Shown here: positions 1-6,360 of the stretch, piece by piece
How the letters are laid out: every line of letters begins with the position of its first letter
Numbering within the stretch: position 1 is the stretch's first letter
Origin: Cocleimonas sp.
GTDB lineage: Bacteria > Pseudomonadota > Gammaproteobacteria > Thiotrichales > Thiotrichaceae
NCBI GenBank assembly: GCA_023145485.1
Contig: JAGLDT010000195.1
Coordinates: forward strand, 1-13,652
Direction of reading: 5' to 3'
DNA length: 13,652 nt
Program-made: the position numbers and the translations under genes
The notes under the pieces: model-generated
The model's database searches: none
Told to the model about the DNA's origin: nothing
The model's input: only the letters and a program-made list of their open reading frames with translations

Positions 1-189
1 TATGATCCAACCCGCTGTAGTATTGGCTTTCATCCTTTGCATAGCTTTATTGCGATTATGATTTATTTCATGCTGTGTTTTATACCGAAATACCAATACC
101 TACGCATACTAGCACTGGGCTTAATTATTCATATGGCACTAGATTCTATTGACTGCCAATTTATTGATATACAGAAATTCTCAATTTAA
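1..189 (+). CDS. C-terminal part of a small membrane protein, DUF6122-like
   Basis: This is an open frame from the first base to a TAA at 187-189, 62 codons; its 5' end lies outside the window. It contains the string DPTRCSIGFHPLHS, followed by two hydrophobic segments (roughly residues 16-29 and 35-46 of the fragment) and the ending HMALDSIDC. From memory, the DPxRCSIGFHPLHS and HMxxDxxDC pattern belongs to the DUF6122 family of short integral membrane proteins, whose function is not established. The conserved His, Asp and Cys residues recall membrane-bound metal-dependent hydrolases, but that is only a guess. The frame ends before a strong hairpin terminator, which supports it being real. 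The family name is the uncertain part. Confidence 0.6.
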   Translation, partial: YDPTRCSIGFHPLHSFIAIMIYFMLCFIPKYQYLRILALGLIIHMALDSIDCQFIDIQKFSI

Positions 190-241
190 AATTTTTAGCC
201 ATGCATGCAAAAAAATATGGATTAATATTTGTGGAATGCAC

Positions 242-289
242 AGACATTAAAAAGCGCATCAAACAGTGAGCTTGGTGCGCTTTTTGTCT
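242..289. terminator. Bidirectional Rho-independent terminator
   Basis: Bases 249-262 (five A, then GCGC) pair with 272-285 (GCGC, then five T). This gives a 14-bp stem with one G-T wobble and a 9-nt loop. AGAC at 242-245 also pairs with GTCT at 286-289 across a 3-nt bulge. The stem has a T-run on its 3' side on both strands. It lies between two converging genes (1-189 on plus, 314-637 on minus), so it can end both transcripts. Confidence 0.85.
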
Positions 290-313
290 CAAAATATTTT
301 ACAATATTTGAGC

Positions 314-637
314 TTACTTTAATCCTGCAAGATACTCAGAAAGTGTTGCAATTTCTTCTTCAGAAACACCTGCCATAATGCCTTTCATTGTTGCTGACTG
401 ACCATTGCTTCTAGCACCACTTTTGATGTCTTTCATTTGCTGTGATGTGTACTCTTTTGCTTGTCCTGCAATTTTAGGATAAGCAGGCATAATAGGGGTT
501 TTAGCATCTGCGCCATGACAAGCGGAACAACCTTTAGCGGTATAAATTGCTGCGCCATCGGCTGCGAATGCGGTTCCGCTTAATGTGATGACCAGTGATG
601 TTGCTAATATTGCCCCGATTTTAATACGTTTTGACAT
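314..637 (-). CDS. Periplasmic monohaem cytochrome c (class I, c4/c5/c553-like)
   Basis: This 107-residue protein has a Sec signal peptide (residues 1-25, ending AFA, mature start at about A26). A single CSACH haem-attachment motif lies at 37-41, with H41 as proximal ligand. The C-terminal half (ATMKGIMAGVSEEEIATLSEYL) resembles one domain of cytochrome c4. M84 is the likely distal haem ligand by position, and M88 is a weaker alternative. It should be a soluble periplasmic electron carrier; its partners are unknown. The ATG has a good ribosome site (AGGAG, 5 nt spacing). The gene lies downstream of murI on the same strand, separated by 122 bp that carry a putative promoter, so it can probably be expressed independently. 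It ends at the shared terminator. The cytochrome c assignment is secure; the subclass is inferred. Confidence 0.93.
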   Translation of the reverse strand: MSKRIKIGAILATSLVITLSGTAFAADGAAIYTAKGCSACHGADAKTPIMPAYPKIAGQAKEYTSQQMKDIKSGARSNGQSATMKGIMAGVSEEEIATLSEYLAGLK

Positions 638-678
638 GTTCTCTCCTAGGTTAATTATCGAATACTCATTCAGTACAG

Positions 679-720
679 AGTATTGCTGACAGAAATAATG
701 AATTCATTAATATATATCAA
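679..720 (-). promoter_or_regulatory. Putative FNR/Anr-type activated promoter of the cytochrome c gene
   Basis: On the minus strand, 720-707 reads TTGATATATATTAA, one mismatch from the FNR/Anr consensus TTGAT-N4-ATCAA. Its centre is at 713.5. If it acts at the usual -41.5, transcription would start near 672, which places a -10 hexamer at 684-679. The sequence there is AATACT, matching four of the six bases of TATAAT. The resulting leader would be about 35 nt and would include the AGGAG ribosome site. Oxygen-responsive control of a cytochrome is biologically sensible. The region is AT-rich, so a near-match could arise by chance. Confidence 0.4.
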
Positions 721-737
721 TTAATTTTGCTAGGATT
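721..737. repeat. 17-bp intergenic sequence, copy 1 (second copy at 11759-11775)
   Basis: TTAATTTTGCTAGGATT here and TTAATTATGCTAGGATT at 11759-11775 agree in 16 of 17 bases and are in the same orientation. This copy lies between murI and the cytochrome gene; the other lies between waaA and the transglycosylase gene. Read on the minus strand, each copy is upstream of a minus-strand gene. It could be a shared regulator site, or chance in AT-rich spacers. Confidence 0.25.
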
Positions 738-759
738 TGTTTAAATTGGCAACCGCTTT

Positions 760-1563
760 TTAGATTAAAAATGGCTTAATCTCTATTTCTTTATCCCATA
801 GCTGTTGCATTGTCTGTTTATGTTGAGGCAGATAACTACTATTATAAAAATCAATATGGCCTAAGCTAACCGATGAATTAAGCAATTGCCATTGGTGCAA
901 AATGCGTTGTAATTGGCGTGCGACGGGTTTACCTGTTTCTATTAGCTTTATATCCCTTCCTACAATAGTTTGAATGGTGTTATTGAGAAAGGGGTAGTGT
1001 GTACAACCGAGGATAATGGTATCTACATGTTGCTCTAATAAAGGAACTGTATATTGTTTAATAAGCTGACGAGTATCGTAGCAATCTAAATGATTCGCCT
1101 CTACTTTTTCCATCAATCCTGGACAGGGTTGAGCAAGTACTTTGGTATGCGGGGCATGTCTTATGACTAGGGAGGTTAGGCGCTTACTTTCGATGGTTCG
1201 TTGTGTCGCCAATACCCCAATAACACCTGTTTTACTCATTTTCACCCCCGATTTAATCGCAGGTTCTAAGCCTACAACAGGGATGGTTAGTTGCTTCCTT
1301 AGCAAATCAACCGCTTCAGCGGTTGCTGTATTACAGGCAACAACGAGTGTTTTGATCTTTTTTTTAAGAAGAAAGTTAGCGATTTGTTGACAGCGATGCT
1401 GTACGTGTTGGGCGCTTCTATCGCCGTAAGGAGCATGTTTTGAGTCTGCTATATAGATCAAATTTTCAGACGGCAGCAGTTGGTGGATCTCTCGCAATAC
1501 GGAGAGTCCACCCATCCCAGAGTCAAAGACACCAATAGCGTTGGTGTTTGAGCTATTTATCAT
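760..1563 (-). CDS. murI: Glutamate racemase MurI
   Basis: MurI interconverts L- and D-glutamate in the cytoplasm, supplying D-Glu for the peptidoglycan stem peptide (PLP-independent, two-cysteine mechanism). The 267 residues match the usual length. The N-terminus carries GVFDSGMGGLSVLREI with the conserved D14 and S15. The first catalytic cysteine is C77 in VVACNTATA. The second is C187 in GCTHYP, followed by H189. The ADSKHAPYGDRS segment at 39-50 is also typical. The ATG is only 14 bp after the stop of the upstream secreted protein, and no clear Shine-Dalgarno sequence precedes it. The two genes are therefore probably co-transcribed and murI may depend on translational coupling. All catalytic residues are present, so the enzyme should be active. 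Confidence 0.97.
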   Translation of the reverse strand: MINSSNTNAIGVFDSGMGGLSVLREIHQLLPSENLIYIADSKHAPYGDRSAQHVQHRCQQIANFLLKKKIKTLVVACNTATAEAVDLLRKQLTIPVVGLEPAIKSGVKMSKTGVIGVLATQRTIESKRLTSLVIRHAPHTKVLAQPCPGLMEKVEANHLDCYDTRQLIKQYTVPLLEQHVDTIILGCTHYPFLNNTIQTIVGRDIKLIETGKPVARQLQRILHQWQLLNSSVSLGHIDFYNSSYLPQHKQTMQQLWDKEIEIKPFLI

Positions 1564-1577
1564 AATATTACAAGAAC

Positions 1578-3278
1578 TTAACGACCACGTAAAAAGCTAA
1601 TCAAGGCATTGTATTTAGGTGATGAATGTTGCTCTACATTATCCAACATACCAAAATAGCTATGATTATTAATGGTAGCAATACCATTAAAATGCATTAA
1701 TAAGCCACCACCTTGGTTTCTCCACGTATTGAGGTATCGGCTATAGGCTTGTGCCATACGAGGGTTTTGATTGGCTTTAGAAAAGAATTCAAAGATTTTC
1801 TCATCATGGATGACATGTGGACGATCAACACGTAGTAAATGTTGTCCGCCTTCATAAGCTAACAACTTTAGACCATGTTTGCGCGCAAGTTTTACATTGG
1901 GTTTAATCCGCAAGGCTGTCAAGCGTTCCATCGCACCACCTGGATACTGATCTTTAACAAGTCCACCACGTAGTATTTCAGTGAAGAGATTATTCATACC
2001 TCTAGCACCTTGGCGAGACCAATTGCGTAGTAAGTTACGGTTTTCAATACGCGCAATATAGTCACCAAAATAAGGACCTACTGCATACGCATCAACAAAC
2101 TGGGAGCAAGGCTTTCCTCCAACGAGTGGACAGCTTAGCACCTCTTCGCCTAATGTTGGCCCACCTGCATAGGATGAAATAACACAAACAACATCATTAC
2201 GACGACCACCAAAGACACCTTTCCAAATGCGACAAATGTCTTTAGTACGTTTGCCAAGATAGTTGAGTGCAAGTTTCATTTTGCGCGAGTTAGCATTTAA
2301 TTTAGGATAAGCCTGTGGCCATAATCTAAGCCCTTCTCTAGCGGCATGATGTGTTGCAGGATACATCATGTTCCAAACCTCATTGGAGTGCTCAACGTAA
2401 ACCTTTTGCCCTGGTTTCAAACGTTGCTTAACAGTACGAGCAAAATTATTGATGAAACCATCTGTTGCTAGATGTGGCATAGAAAACCAAGGGGCTGCAT
2501 TAATGGTATTCACAAGATCAATCATCGTTTCGACAGGCACGCCTGCATTATTATAATAATGGGCATGGGCTGGTGTCGTACGTTCATTCCAGTTTGCGAT
2601 TAGGGTATCTTTTGTGTTCTGCCATGGCATAAAGCGAAGTGAGTTAAAAGGGCGAATTGTTTTGAGATATTCAGGATTGAATGTTTGAGACTTGTAAATA
2701 CGTTCGTATTTTTTAGGAATAACCTTAATATCGCGGATATAATTGCGAGGATTAACAGAGGCGAGATGTATACGTAGACCTTTGGAGGCAGTGAGTTTAA
2801 AATCAATCCGCCCTGGACGTTGCTGGGTGACATTTAAACTTCCATGAACGGTAATTTTCCCCTCTCCCTTATAAGTCACAAAATAATCGCCTAAGGGAAA
2901 ATGTGAAGGCATATCCCAAATACTATTAACCGTAGTAAAAATAGGTGACTCGCCACGTGTTGGCAATCGTTTTACCCAACCATTACGGTCTAGTGTCACC
3001 AAATGGGATTCATTGGTATTAAATGCAGTTCGCTTAGTACAACCTGGGTCAATAGGACGGTTTTTTTGCCAGTTGAATTCACAAGAGGTTATCCAGCCAC
3101 GCGATACTTTAAAAATGTCGATAAAGGGTACAGAGGACGTGAGTTTGTGTAGCGGGCTTACATTAAGTCCTAAGCGGTTTCCTGGATTGGCATGTACAGC
3201 ACCACTAATTAAACCAATAATGGTTAAAAATATTAGAGCTCTATTAATCATCCATGTTGCGTATTTTGTTGCGCGCAT
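1578..3278 (-). CDS. Secreted glycoside-hydrolase-like protein (cellulose-binding-protein type, clan GH-A-like)
   Basis: This 566-residue exported protein has a signal peptide at about residues 1-30 (hydrophobic 13-28, ending VHA). Residues 35-200 are probably beta-rich. Residues 205-560 look like a TIM barrel. The segment KVYVEHSNEVWN (292-303) puts E300 in the Asn-Glu motif used as acid/base by clan GH-A hydrolases. LLAYEGGQH (472-480) puts E476 where the nucleophile would be. The SNEVWN and YEGGQH signatures occur in proteins annotated as cellulose-binding proteins, most without a tested activity. Six cysteines (66, 80, 349, 365, 383, 391) could form disulfides after export. The ATG has an AAGGA ribosome site 6 nt upstream. 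murI follows 14 bp downstream. I infer a polysaccharide target, either the cell's own or environmental; the substrate cannot be read. Confidence 0.7.
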   Translation of the reverse strand: MRATKYATWMINRALIFLTIIGLISGAVHANPGNRLGLNVSPLHKLTSSVPFIDIFKVSRGWITSCEFNWQKNRPIDPGCTKRTAFNTNESHLVTLDRNGWVKRLPTRGESPIFTTVNSIWDMPSHFPLGDYFVTYKGEGKITVHGSLNVTQQRPGRIDFKLTASKGLRIHLASVNPRNYIRDIKVIPKKYERIYKSQTFNPEYLKTIRPFNSLRFMPWQNTKDTLIANWNERTTPAHAHYYNNAGVPVETMIDLVNTINAAPWFSMPHLATDGFINNFARTVKQRLKPGQKVYVEHSNEVWNMMYPATHHAAREGLRLWPQAYPKLNANSRKMKLALNYLGKRTKDICRIWKGVFGGRRNDVVCVISSYAGGPTLGEEVLSCPLVGGKPCSQFVDAYAVGPYFGDYIARIENRNLLRNWSRQGARGMNNLFTEILRGGLVKDQYPGGAMERLTALRIKPNVKLARKHGLKLLAYEGGQHLLRVDRPHVIHDEKIFEFFSKANQNPRMAQAYSRYLNTWRNQGGGLLMHFNGIATINNHSYFGMLDNVEQHSSPKYNALISFLRGR

Positions 3279-3367
3279 AAGTATTCCTTTTTACTTTGGT
3301 AACGGTACAGTTAGAGTTTTATGAAAGCATTGCCTCTAAATAGTTTGTTTTAAATTACAATTTTTTG

Positions 3368-3396
3368 AAACCTTTTTAAATCAGAAGAGGTTTTTT
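3368..3396 (+). terminator. Terminator-like hairpin in the divergent intergenic region
   Basis: AAACCTTTTT at 3368-3377 pairs with 3384-3393 (10 bp, two G-T wobbles) around a 6-nt AAATCA loop. Six T follow the G pair (3391-3396). On the plus strand this resembles a weak intrinsic terminator, but no plus-strand gene precedes it. It lies about 200 bp upstream of the kinase start and upstream of the promoter proposed for it. It could block antisense or stray transcription, act in a longer leader, or be fortuitous. Confidence 0.3.
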
Positions 3397-3519
3397 CGCA
3401 GCAATTCCTCTGACTAGTTTAGCAATAGCTAGATTATTTGCACGCGCTGATTAGTTAATTTCATCGGGCAATATCGTCTGCTTGATCAATTTTTCTTATT
3501 TTTTTATCCCTAACCATAC

Positions 3520-3549
3520 TTGCTGTATGATTTTACAGCTATTTATTAT
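3520..3549 (+). promoter_or_regulatory. Putative sigma-70 promoter of the hybrid kinase gene
   Basis: A TATTAT hexamer at 3544-3549 (five of six bases of TATAAT) lies 18 bp after TTGCTG at 3520-3525 (weak -35, TTG only). Transcription would start near 3556, just 11 bases before the ATG at 3567. There is no purine-rich Shine-Dalgarno sequence before the ATG, so the mRNA would be nearly leaderless. The palindrome at 3522-3539 fills the spacer, a position suited to repression. Confidence 0.4.
3522..3539. promoter_or_regulatory. LexA/SOS-box-like (or lux-box-like) operator
   Basis: GCTGTA-TGATTT-TACAGC is a perfect 6-bp inverted repeat. It contains CTGT-N8-ACAG, the gammaproteobacterial LexA consensus (E. 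coli sites are variants of CTGTATATATATACAG). It also fits CTGTA-N6-TACAG, the core of the Vibrio fischeri lux box. The centre is 36 bp upstream of the kinase ATG and falls between the proposed -35 and -10. That placement favours a repressor such as LexA over a LuxR-type activator, which normally binds near -42. No luxI-like gene is in the window. Confidence 0.5.
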
Positions 3550-3566
3550 GCAAAGCTCAAACAAAT

Positions 3567-5333
3567 ATGATGCAAGAAAAAATTGAAAATGAACGTTTTT
3601 TATTATTACAACAACAGATGCCGTTTATTTCCTTAGGTAATCTACTAGCAGGGTTAGGTTTGATATCAATGTTGTGGAATGTAATTCCTCAATCTATTTT
3701 GCTTATTTGGTATGCGCTACTGGTGCTATTTTGGAGTGGGCGCGGGTTTTATAGCTACTTGCAACATAAACAGACTAATGATGCTTTCTCTACTGGAAAA
3801 AAAAGAAACTTTTACTATATATTTCCAATCATATCGGGTCTATTTTGGGGTGTTGCAGGGGTACTATTCTTCACCCCTGAATCAACTATTCATTTGATTT
3901 ATCTGATTATGTTCCAGTTTGGACTCATTGCAGGTGCTGCCATATCGTTAGCATATCTTCGTTGGGCTTTCCCCTTATTTGCTTTTATTACGGTTATTCC
4001 TATCGCCACTTTGCTACTCCTAGAGCATGATAGGTATTACTTATGGTTAGCAATTACGATTGTTTTTAGTATGCTCATTATGTTTGGACTAAGTCGTAAT
4101 GTATATCGCTCGATTACTGATTCATTACTGATTCGCTTTGAAAATGAGGCGCTCGTAGAGAAGTTACAACAGCAGGCTTTAGAGTTAAATAAACAAACAG
4201 AAAAAGCAGTAAAAGCCAATAAAGATAAGTCACGCTTTCTAGCCGCGGCTAGCCATGATTTACGACAACCGATTCATTCACTTAGTTTATTAACAGATGC
4301 TTTAGAGCCTCAAGTTTCCTCTCAAACGGGCCGGTCTATTTTAAAGCTAATTCATAGCGCTAATCGTTCTCTCTATGGATTACTAAGTTCCTTGCTTGAT
4401 ATTTCCAAATTAGATGCAGGTGTTATAGAACCAAAAATAGAGCGCATTGCATTAGTGCCACTATTATCTGAAGTGATTGATAACTATCGAGCAATAGCTG
4501 GAAATAAAGGCTTGCAGTTACGTTTTGTAGCACGTGATTGTTATGTCGATAGCGACCCGAGCTTACTTTCGAGTGCGATTATGAATTTACTCGATAATGC
4601 TATCAAATATACTCCACAGGGAGGGGGTGTTTTAGTTGCAATGCGCCTGTATAAGCAGCGGGTAAAAGTGCAAATTTGGGACACAGGAATTGGTATTGAT
4701 GAATGCCATAAAGAAAAAATTTATGATGAGTTTTTACAACTTGCTAATCCAGAGCGTGATAAAGCAAAAGGGCTGGGGCTCGGTTTGTCAATCAGCAAAC
4801 GGATTTTGCAATTATTAGATTACCCACTATCACTGCAATCAAAAATTAATAAAGGCAGTGTTTTTAGTATTATTATGTCCCTATCGGTATTACCTAAACA
4901 AGATATTACAAATGAACATCATACAGAAACTTATTTAGGCGACTTAGAAATCGGCAAAGGACGTACCGTATTAGTTATTGATGATAATACAGCTGTTTGT
5001 GATGCAACCAGTGCGATCCTTAAATCTTGGGGTTATACCATTCTAACAGCTTCCTGTTTAGAGGAGGTAAAAACAATAGCCATTAGTCATGAGGCAAAGG
5101 AGGTTAATGTGATTGCTGCAGATTATCGTTTGCGTGAAAATACCACAGGAATAGAGGCGATTAAAGTCTTTAAGAAGTTGTCAAGTTATATTGATATACC
5201 TGCTTTTCTCATTACAGGGGATACGGACCCCAGCAGAATACAGGAAGCTAGCTCTTTCGGCTTACCGTTACTGCATAAACCCTTAAAACAAGGGGAGTTA
5301 AAAATGGTATTACGCCGCTTGAATCATATTTGA
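3567..5333 (+). CDS. Membrane-bound hybrid sensor histidine kinase with C-terminal receiver
   Basis: This 588-residue inner-membrane kinase has about six hydrophobic helices (near 18-40, 41-60, 81-102, 107-130, 133-153, 157-178) and no evident periplasmic sensor domain. A helical linker at 185-220 follows. The HisKA H-box is AAASHDLRQPIHSL with H230. The ATPase domain shows the N-box (N340, N344), G1 DTGIGI (372-377), the F-box around F389 and G2 GLGLGLSI (402-409). The receiver domain at 466-585 has D472/D473, phospho-acceptor D519, T550 and K571. No Hpt domain is present. The ASHDLRQP type is commonly encoded beside NarL/LuxR-type regulators, as here. The 3' end overlaps the converging regulator gene by 10 bp. 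Two adjacent ATGs (3567, 3570) are possible starts and neither has a clear ribosome site. The signal sensed is unknown; the membrane block suggests a hydrophobic, redox or membrane-state cue. Confidence 0.93.
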   Translation: MMQEKIENERFLLLQQQMPFISLGNLLAGLGLISMLWNVIPQSILLIWYALLVLFWSGRGFYSYLQHKQTNDAFSTGKKRNFYYIFPIISGLFWGVAGVLFFTPESTIHLIYLIMFQFGLIAGAAISLAYLRWAFPLFAFITVIPIATLLLLEHDRYYLWLAITIVFSMLIMFGLSRNVYRSITDSLLIRFENEALVEKLQQQALELNKQTEKAVKANKDKSRFLAAASHDLRQPIHSLSLLTDALEPQVSSQTGRSILKLIHSANRSLYGLLSSLLDISKLDAGVIEPKIERIALVPLLSEVIDNYRAIAGNKGLQLRFVARDCYVDSDPSLLSSAIMNLLDNAIKYTPQGGGVLVAMRLYKQRVKVQIWDTGIGIDECHKEKIYDEFLQLANPERDKAKGLGLGLSISKRILQLLDYPLSLQSKINKGSVFSIIMSLSVLPKQDITNEHHTETYLGDLEIGKGRTVLVIDDNTAVCDATSAILKSWGYTILTASCLEEVKTIAISHEAKEVNVIAADYRLRENTTGIEAIKVFKKLSSYIDIPAFLITGDTDPSRIQEASSFGLPLLHKPLKQGELKMVLRRLNHI

Positions 5334-5947
5334 GAAATAAGCCCTTGTTGAAACGCTGCTTTTACTGCAGCTGTGCGATTATTAACTTTTAAATGACGAA
5401 ATATTTCATATAGATGAGCCTTCACTGTGTTGGCAGAAATACCTAGTTCACTCGCTATTTGCTTATTTAACAGTCCTTGAGAAAGTAAATGTAAAATTTC
5501 CTTTTGCCGGTTAGTAATATGTACTAATTTCATTTCATCTGCTTTTGATGCGCTAGAGGAGGCACGAGTAGGATTGTAAATATCCCCTTTAAGCACCGTT
5601 TGAACCGCTGAAATTAGCCCCGTACTATTACAGGATTTTGATATAAACCCTGAAGCACCACTATCAATCGCTAATTGTGCTGTTGCTGGAGATTCTATTG
5701 CAGAAATAATGAGTACAGGCGTCCATACATTTATTTTTTGAAACTCGTTCATTAAAGAAAAACCATTGATCCCCGGAAGATTAATATCAAGCAGAATAAG
5801 ATCAGGCCTATCATTATTTTGCAAATAATGCAGTGCATCCTTTGCATCTTTTACATGCGCAGTACGAATGGAAGCATCAAAACTTTCCAAAAGAAATTTT
5901 AAACCTTCAGCAAACAGCTGATGATCATCAATAATTAACAAATTCAT
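5324..5947 (-). CDS. NarL/LuxR-family response regulator
   Basis: This 207-residue cytoplasmic DNA-binding regulator has an N-terminal receiver (1-120) with acidic pocket D7/D8, phospho-acceptor D54 in LILLDINLPG, switch S82 and K104. A Ser/Ala-rich linker at 125-138 follows. The C-terminal LuxR-type helix-turn-helix (142-205) contains TNRQKEILHLLSQGLLNKQIA and the recognition segment SANTVKAHLYEIFRHL. All phospho-transfer residues are intact. The ATG has an AGGAA ribosome site 6 nt upstream. The gene converges on the hybrid kinase with stop codons interleaved, so the pair is the likely two-component system: H230 to the kinase's own D519 and/or to this D54. Target genes cannot be inferred. 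Its promoter should lie within 5948-6060, but no convincing hexamers are visible. Confidence 0.95.
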   Translation of the reverse strand: MNLLIIDDHQLFAEGLKFLLESFDASIRTAHVKDAKDALHYLQNNDRPDLILLDINLPGINGFSLMNEFQKINVWTPVLIISAIESPATAQLAIDSGASGFISKSCNSTGLISAVQTVLKGDIYNPTRASSSASKADEMKLVHITNRQKEILHLLSQGLLNKQIASELGISANTVKAHLYEIFRHLKVNNRTAAVKAAFQQGLISQI

Positions 5948-6080
5948 TTAAGTTTCCTGTTGTCAAAAAACCATTAAAAAGCTCCCTCTCCCGTTAAAAT
6001 TAACTGAAGATAAAGACTGATTAATAATTTAGATCTAGGTTCAGGTGACTATATCTGAAAAGAATAATGTTAATGTATTC

Positions 6081-6104
6081 ATTGCATAGTTTGGTGGATG
6101 CAAT
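6081..6104. repeat. Perfect 7-bp inverted repeat with 10-bp spacer
   Basis: ATTGCAT at 6081-6087 and ATGCAAT at 6098-6104 flank ten bases (AGTTTGGTGG). The arms are 17 bp apart centre to centre, so they do not sit in the same phase of two helical turns. It lies about 140 bp upstream of the regulator start and 250 bp upstream of typA. It could be an operator or an RNA hairpin with no T-run. The function is unassigned. Confidence 0.4.
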
Positions 6105-6261
6105 CAGTAGTGGTGTTCGCCTAGTGTATTGTTAGTCTCCCATATTTTTATAAGGAAAAAAACATTATTATGTATCAATGGTTCTCTTTGAACTTGTTTA
6201 GTATTTTCTTATATAAAAAAGTTCCAAAAAATATAATCATGCTGTCATCCACAAACTCTTG

Positions 6262-6275
6262 TATACTGCGCGCTC
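6262..6275 (+). promoter_or_regulatory. Likely typA promoter: -10 TATACT with GC-rich discriminator
   Basis: TATACT at 6262-6267 (five of six bases of TATAAT) is followed at once by GCGCGCTC, which stands out in an AT-rich region. A GC-rich stretch between the -10 and the start site is characteristic of stringently controlled (ppGpp/DksA-sensitive) promoters. The -35 is poor: nothing better than ATGCTG at 6239-6244 lies at the right distance. The leader would be about 80 nt and contains a small hairpin (GGACT 6279-6283 with AGTCC 6302-6306). Confidence 0.5.
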
Positions 6276-6324
6276 TTTGGACTTAGGGTTATTTGCTTTT
6301 GAGTCCCTTGCCAATGACACGCAA

Positions 6325-6360
6325 ATGTATCAAGTAATCATGCCGAGTATAGAATTGTGA
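6325..6360 (+). other. Possible 11-codon upstream reading frame overlapping the typA start
   Basis: An ATG at 6325 (and a second in-frame ATG at 6340) opens a frame encoding MYQVIMPSIEL. Its TGA at 6358-6360 overlaps the typA GTG at 6357-6359, forming GTGA. No strong ribosome site precedes either ATG. A GTGA overlap is typical of translationally coupled genes. typA has only a weak GAG nine bases upstream, so coupling to this frame is possible. It may equally be chance. Confidence 0.25.

Larger units (their letters stand above)
5948..6356. other. 409-bp intergenic region between the response regulator and typA
   Basis: This AT-rich spacer separates two divergent genes. It holds the ribosome site of the response regulator at its left edge, a 7-bp inverted repeat (6081-6104), a likely typA -10 element with a GC-rich discriminator (6262-6275), and a short reading frame abutting the typA start (6325-6360). 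A 38-codon frame at 6170-6286 is not convincing as a gene. GAACTT at 6190-6195 and AAGTTC at 6219-6224 form a loose inverted repeat with no T-run. I see no tRNA or known small RNA. Confidence 0.6.

Noticed and set aside
466..637. Possible dihaem cytochrome
   Set aside because: Only one CXXCH motif is present in the 107-residue protein, so it is monohaem.
696..709. 14-bp perfect palindrome TAATGAATTCATTA upstream of the cytochrome gene
   Set aside because: Simple AT-rich palindrome next to the FNR-like site; no match to an operator I know, so not listed as a separate feature.
6170..6286. 38-codon plus-strand frame beginning MYQWFSLNLF
   Set aside because: AAGGA is about 14 bases from the ATG, the composition is AT-driven, and the frame runs through the likely typA promoter; no family resemblance.
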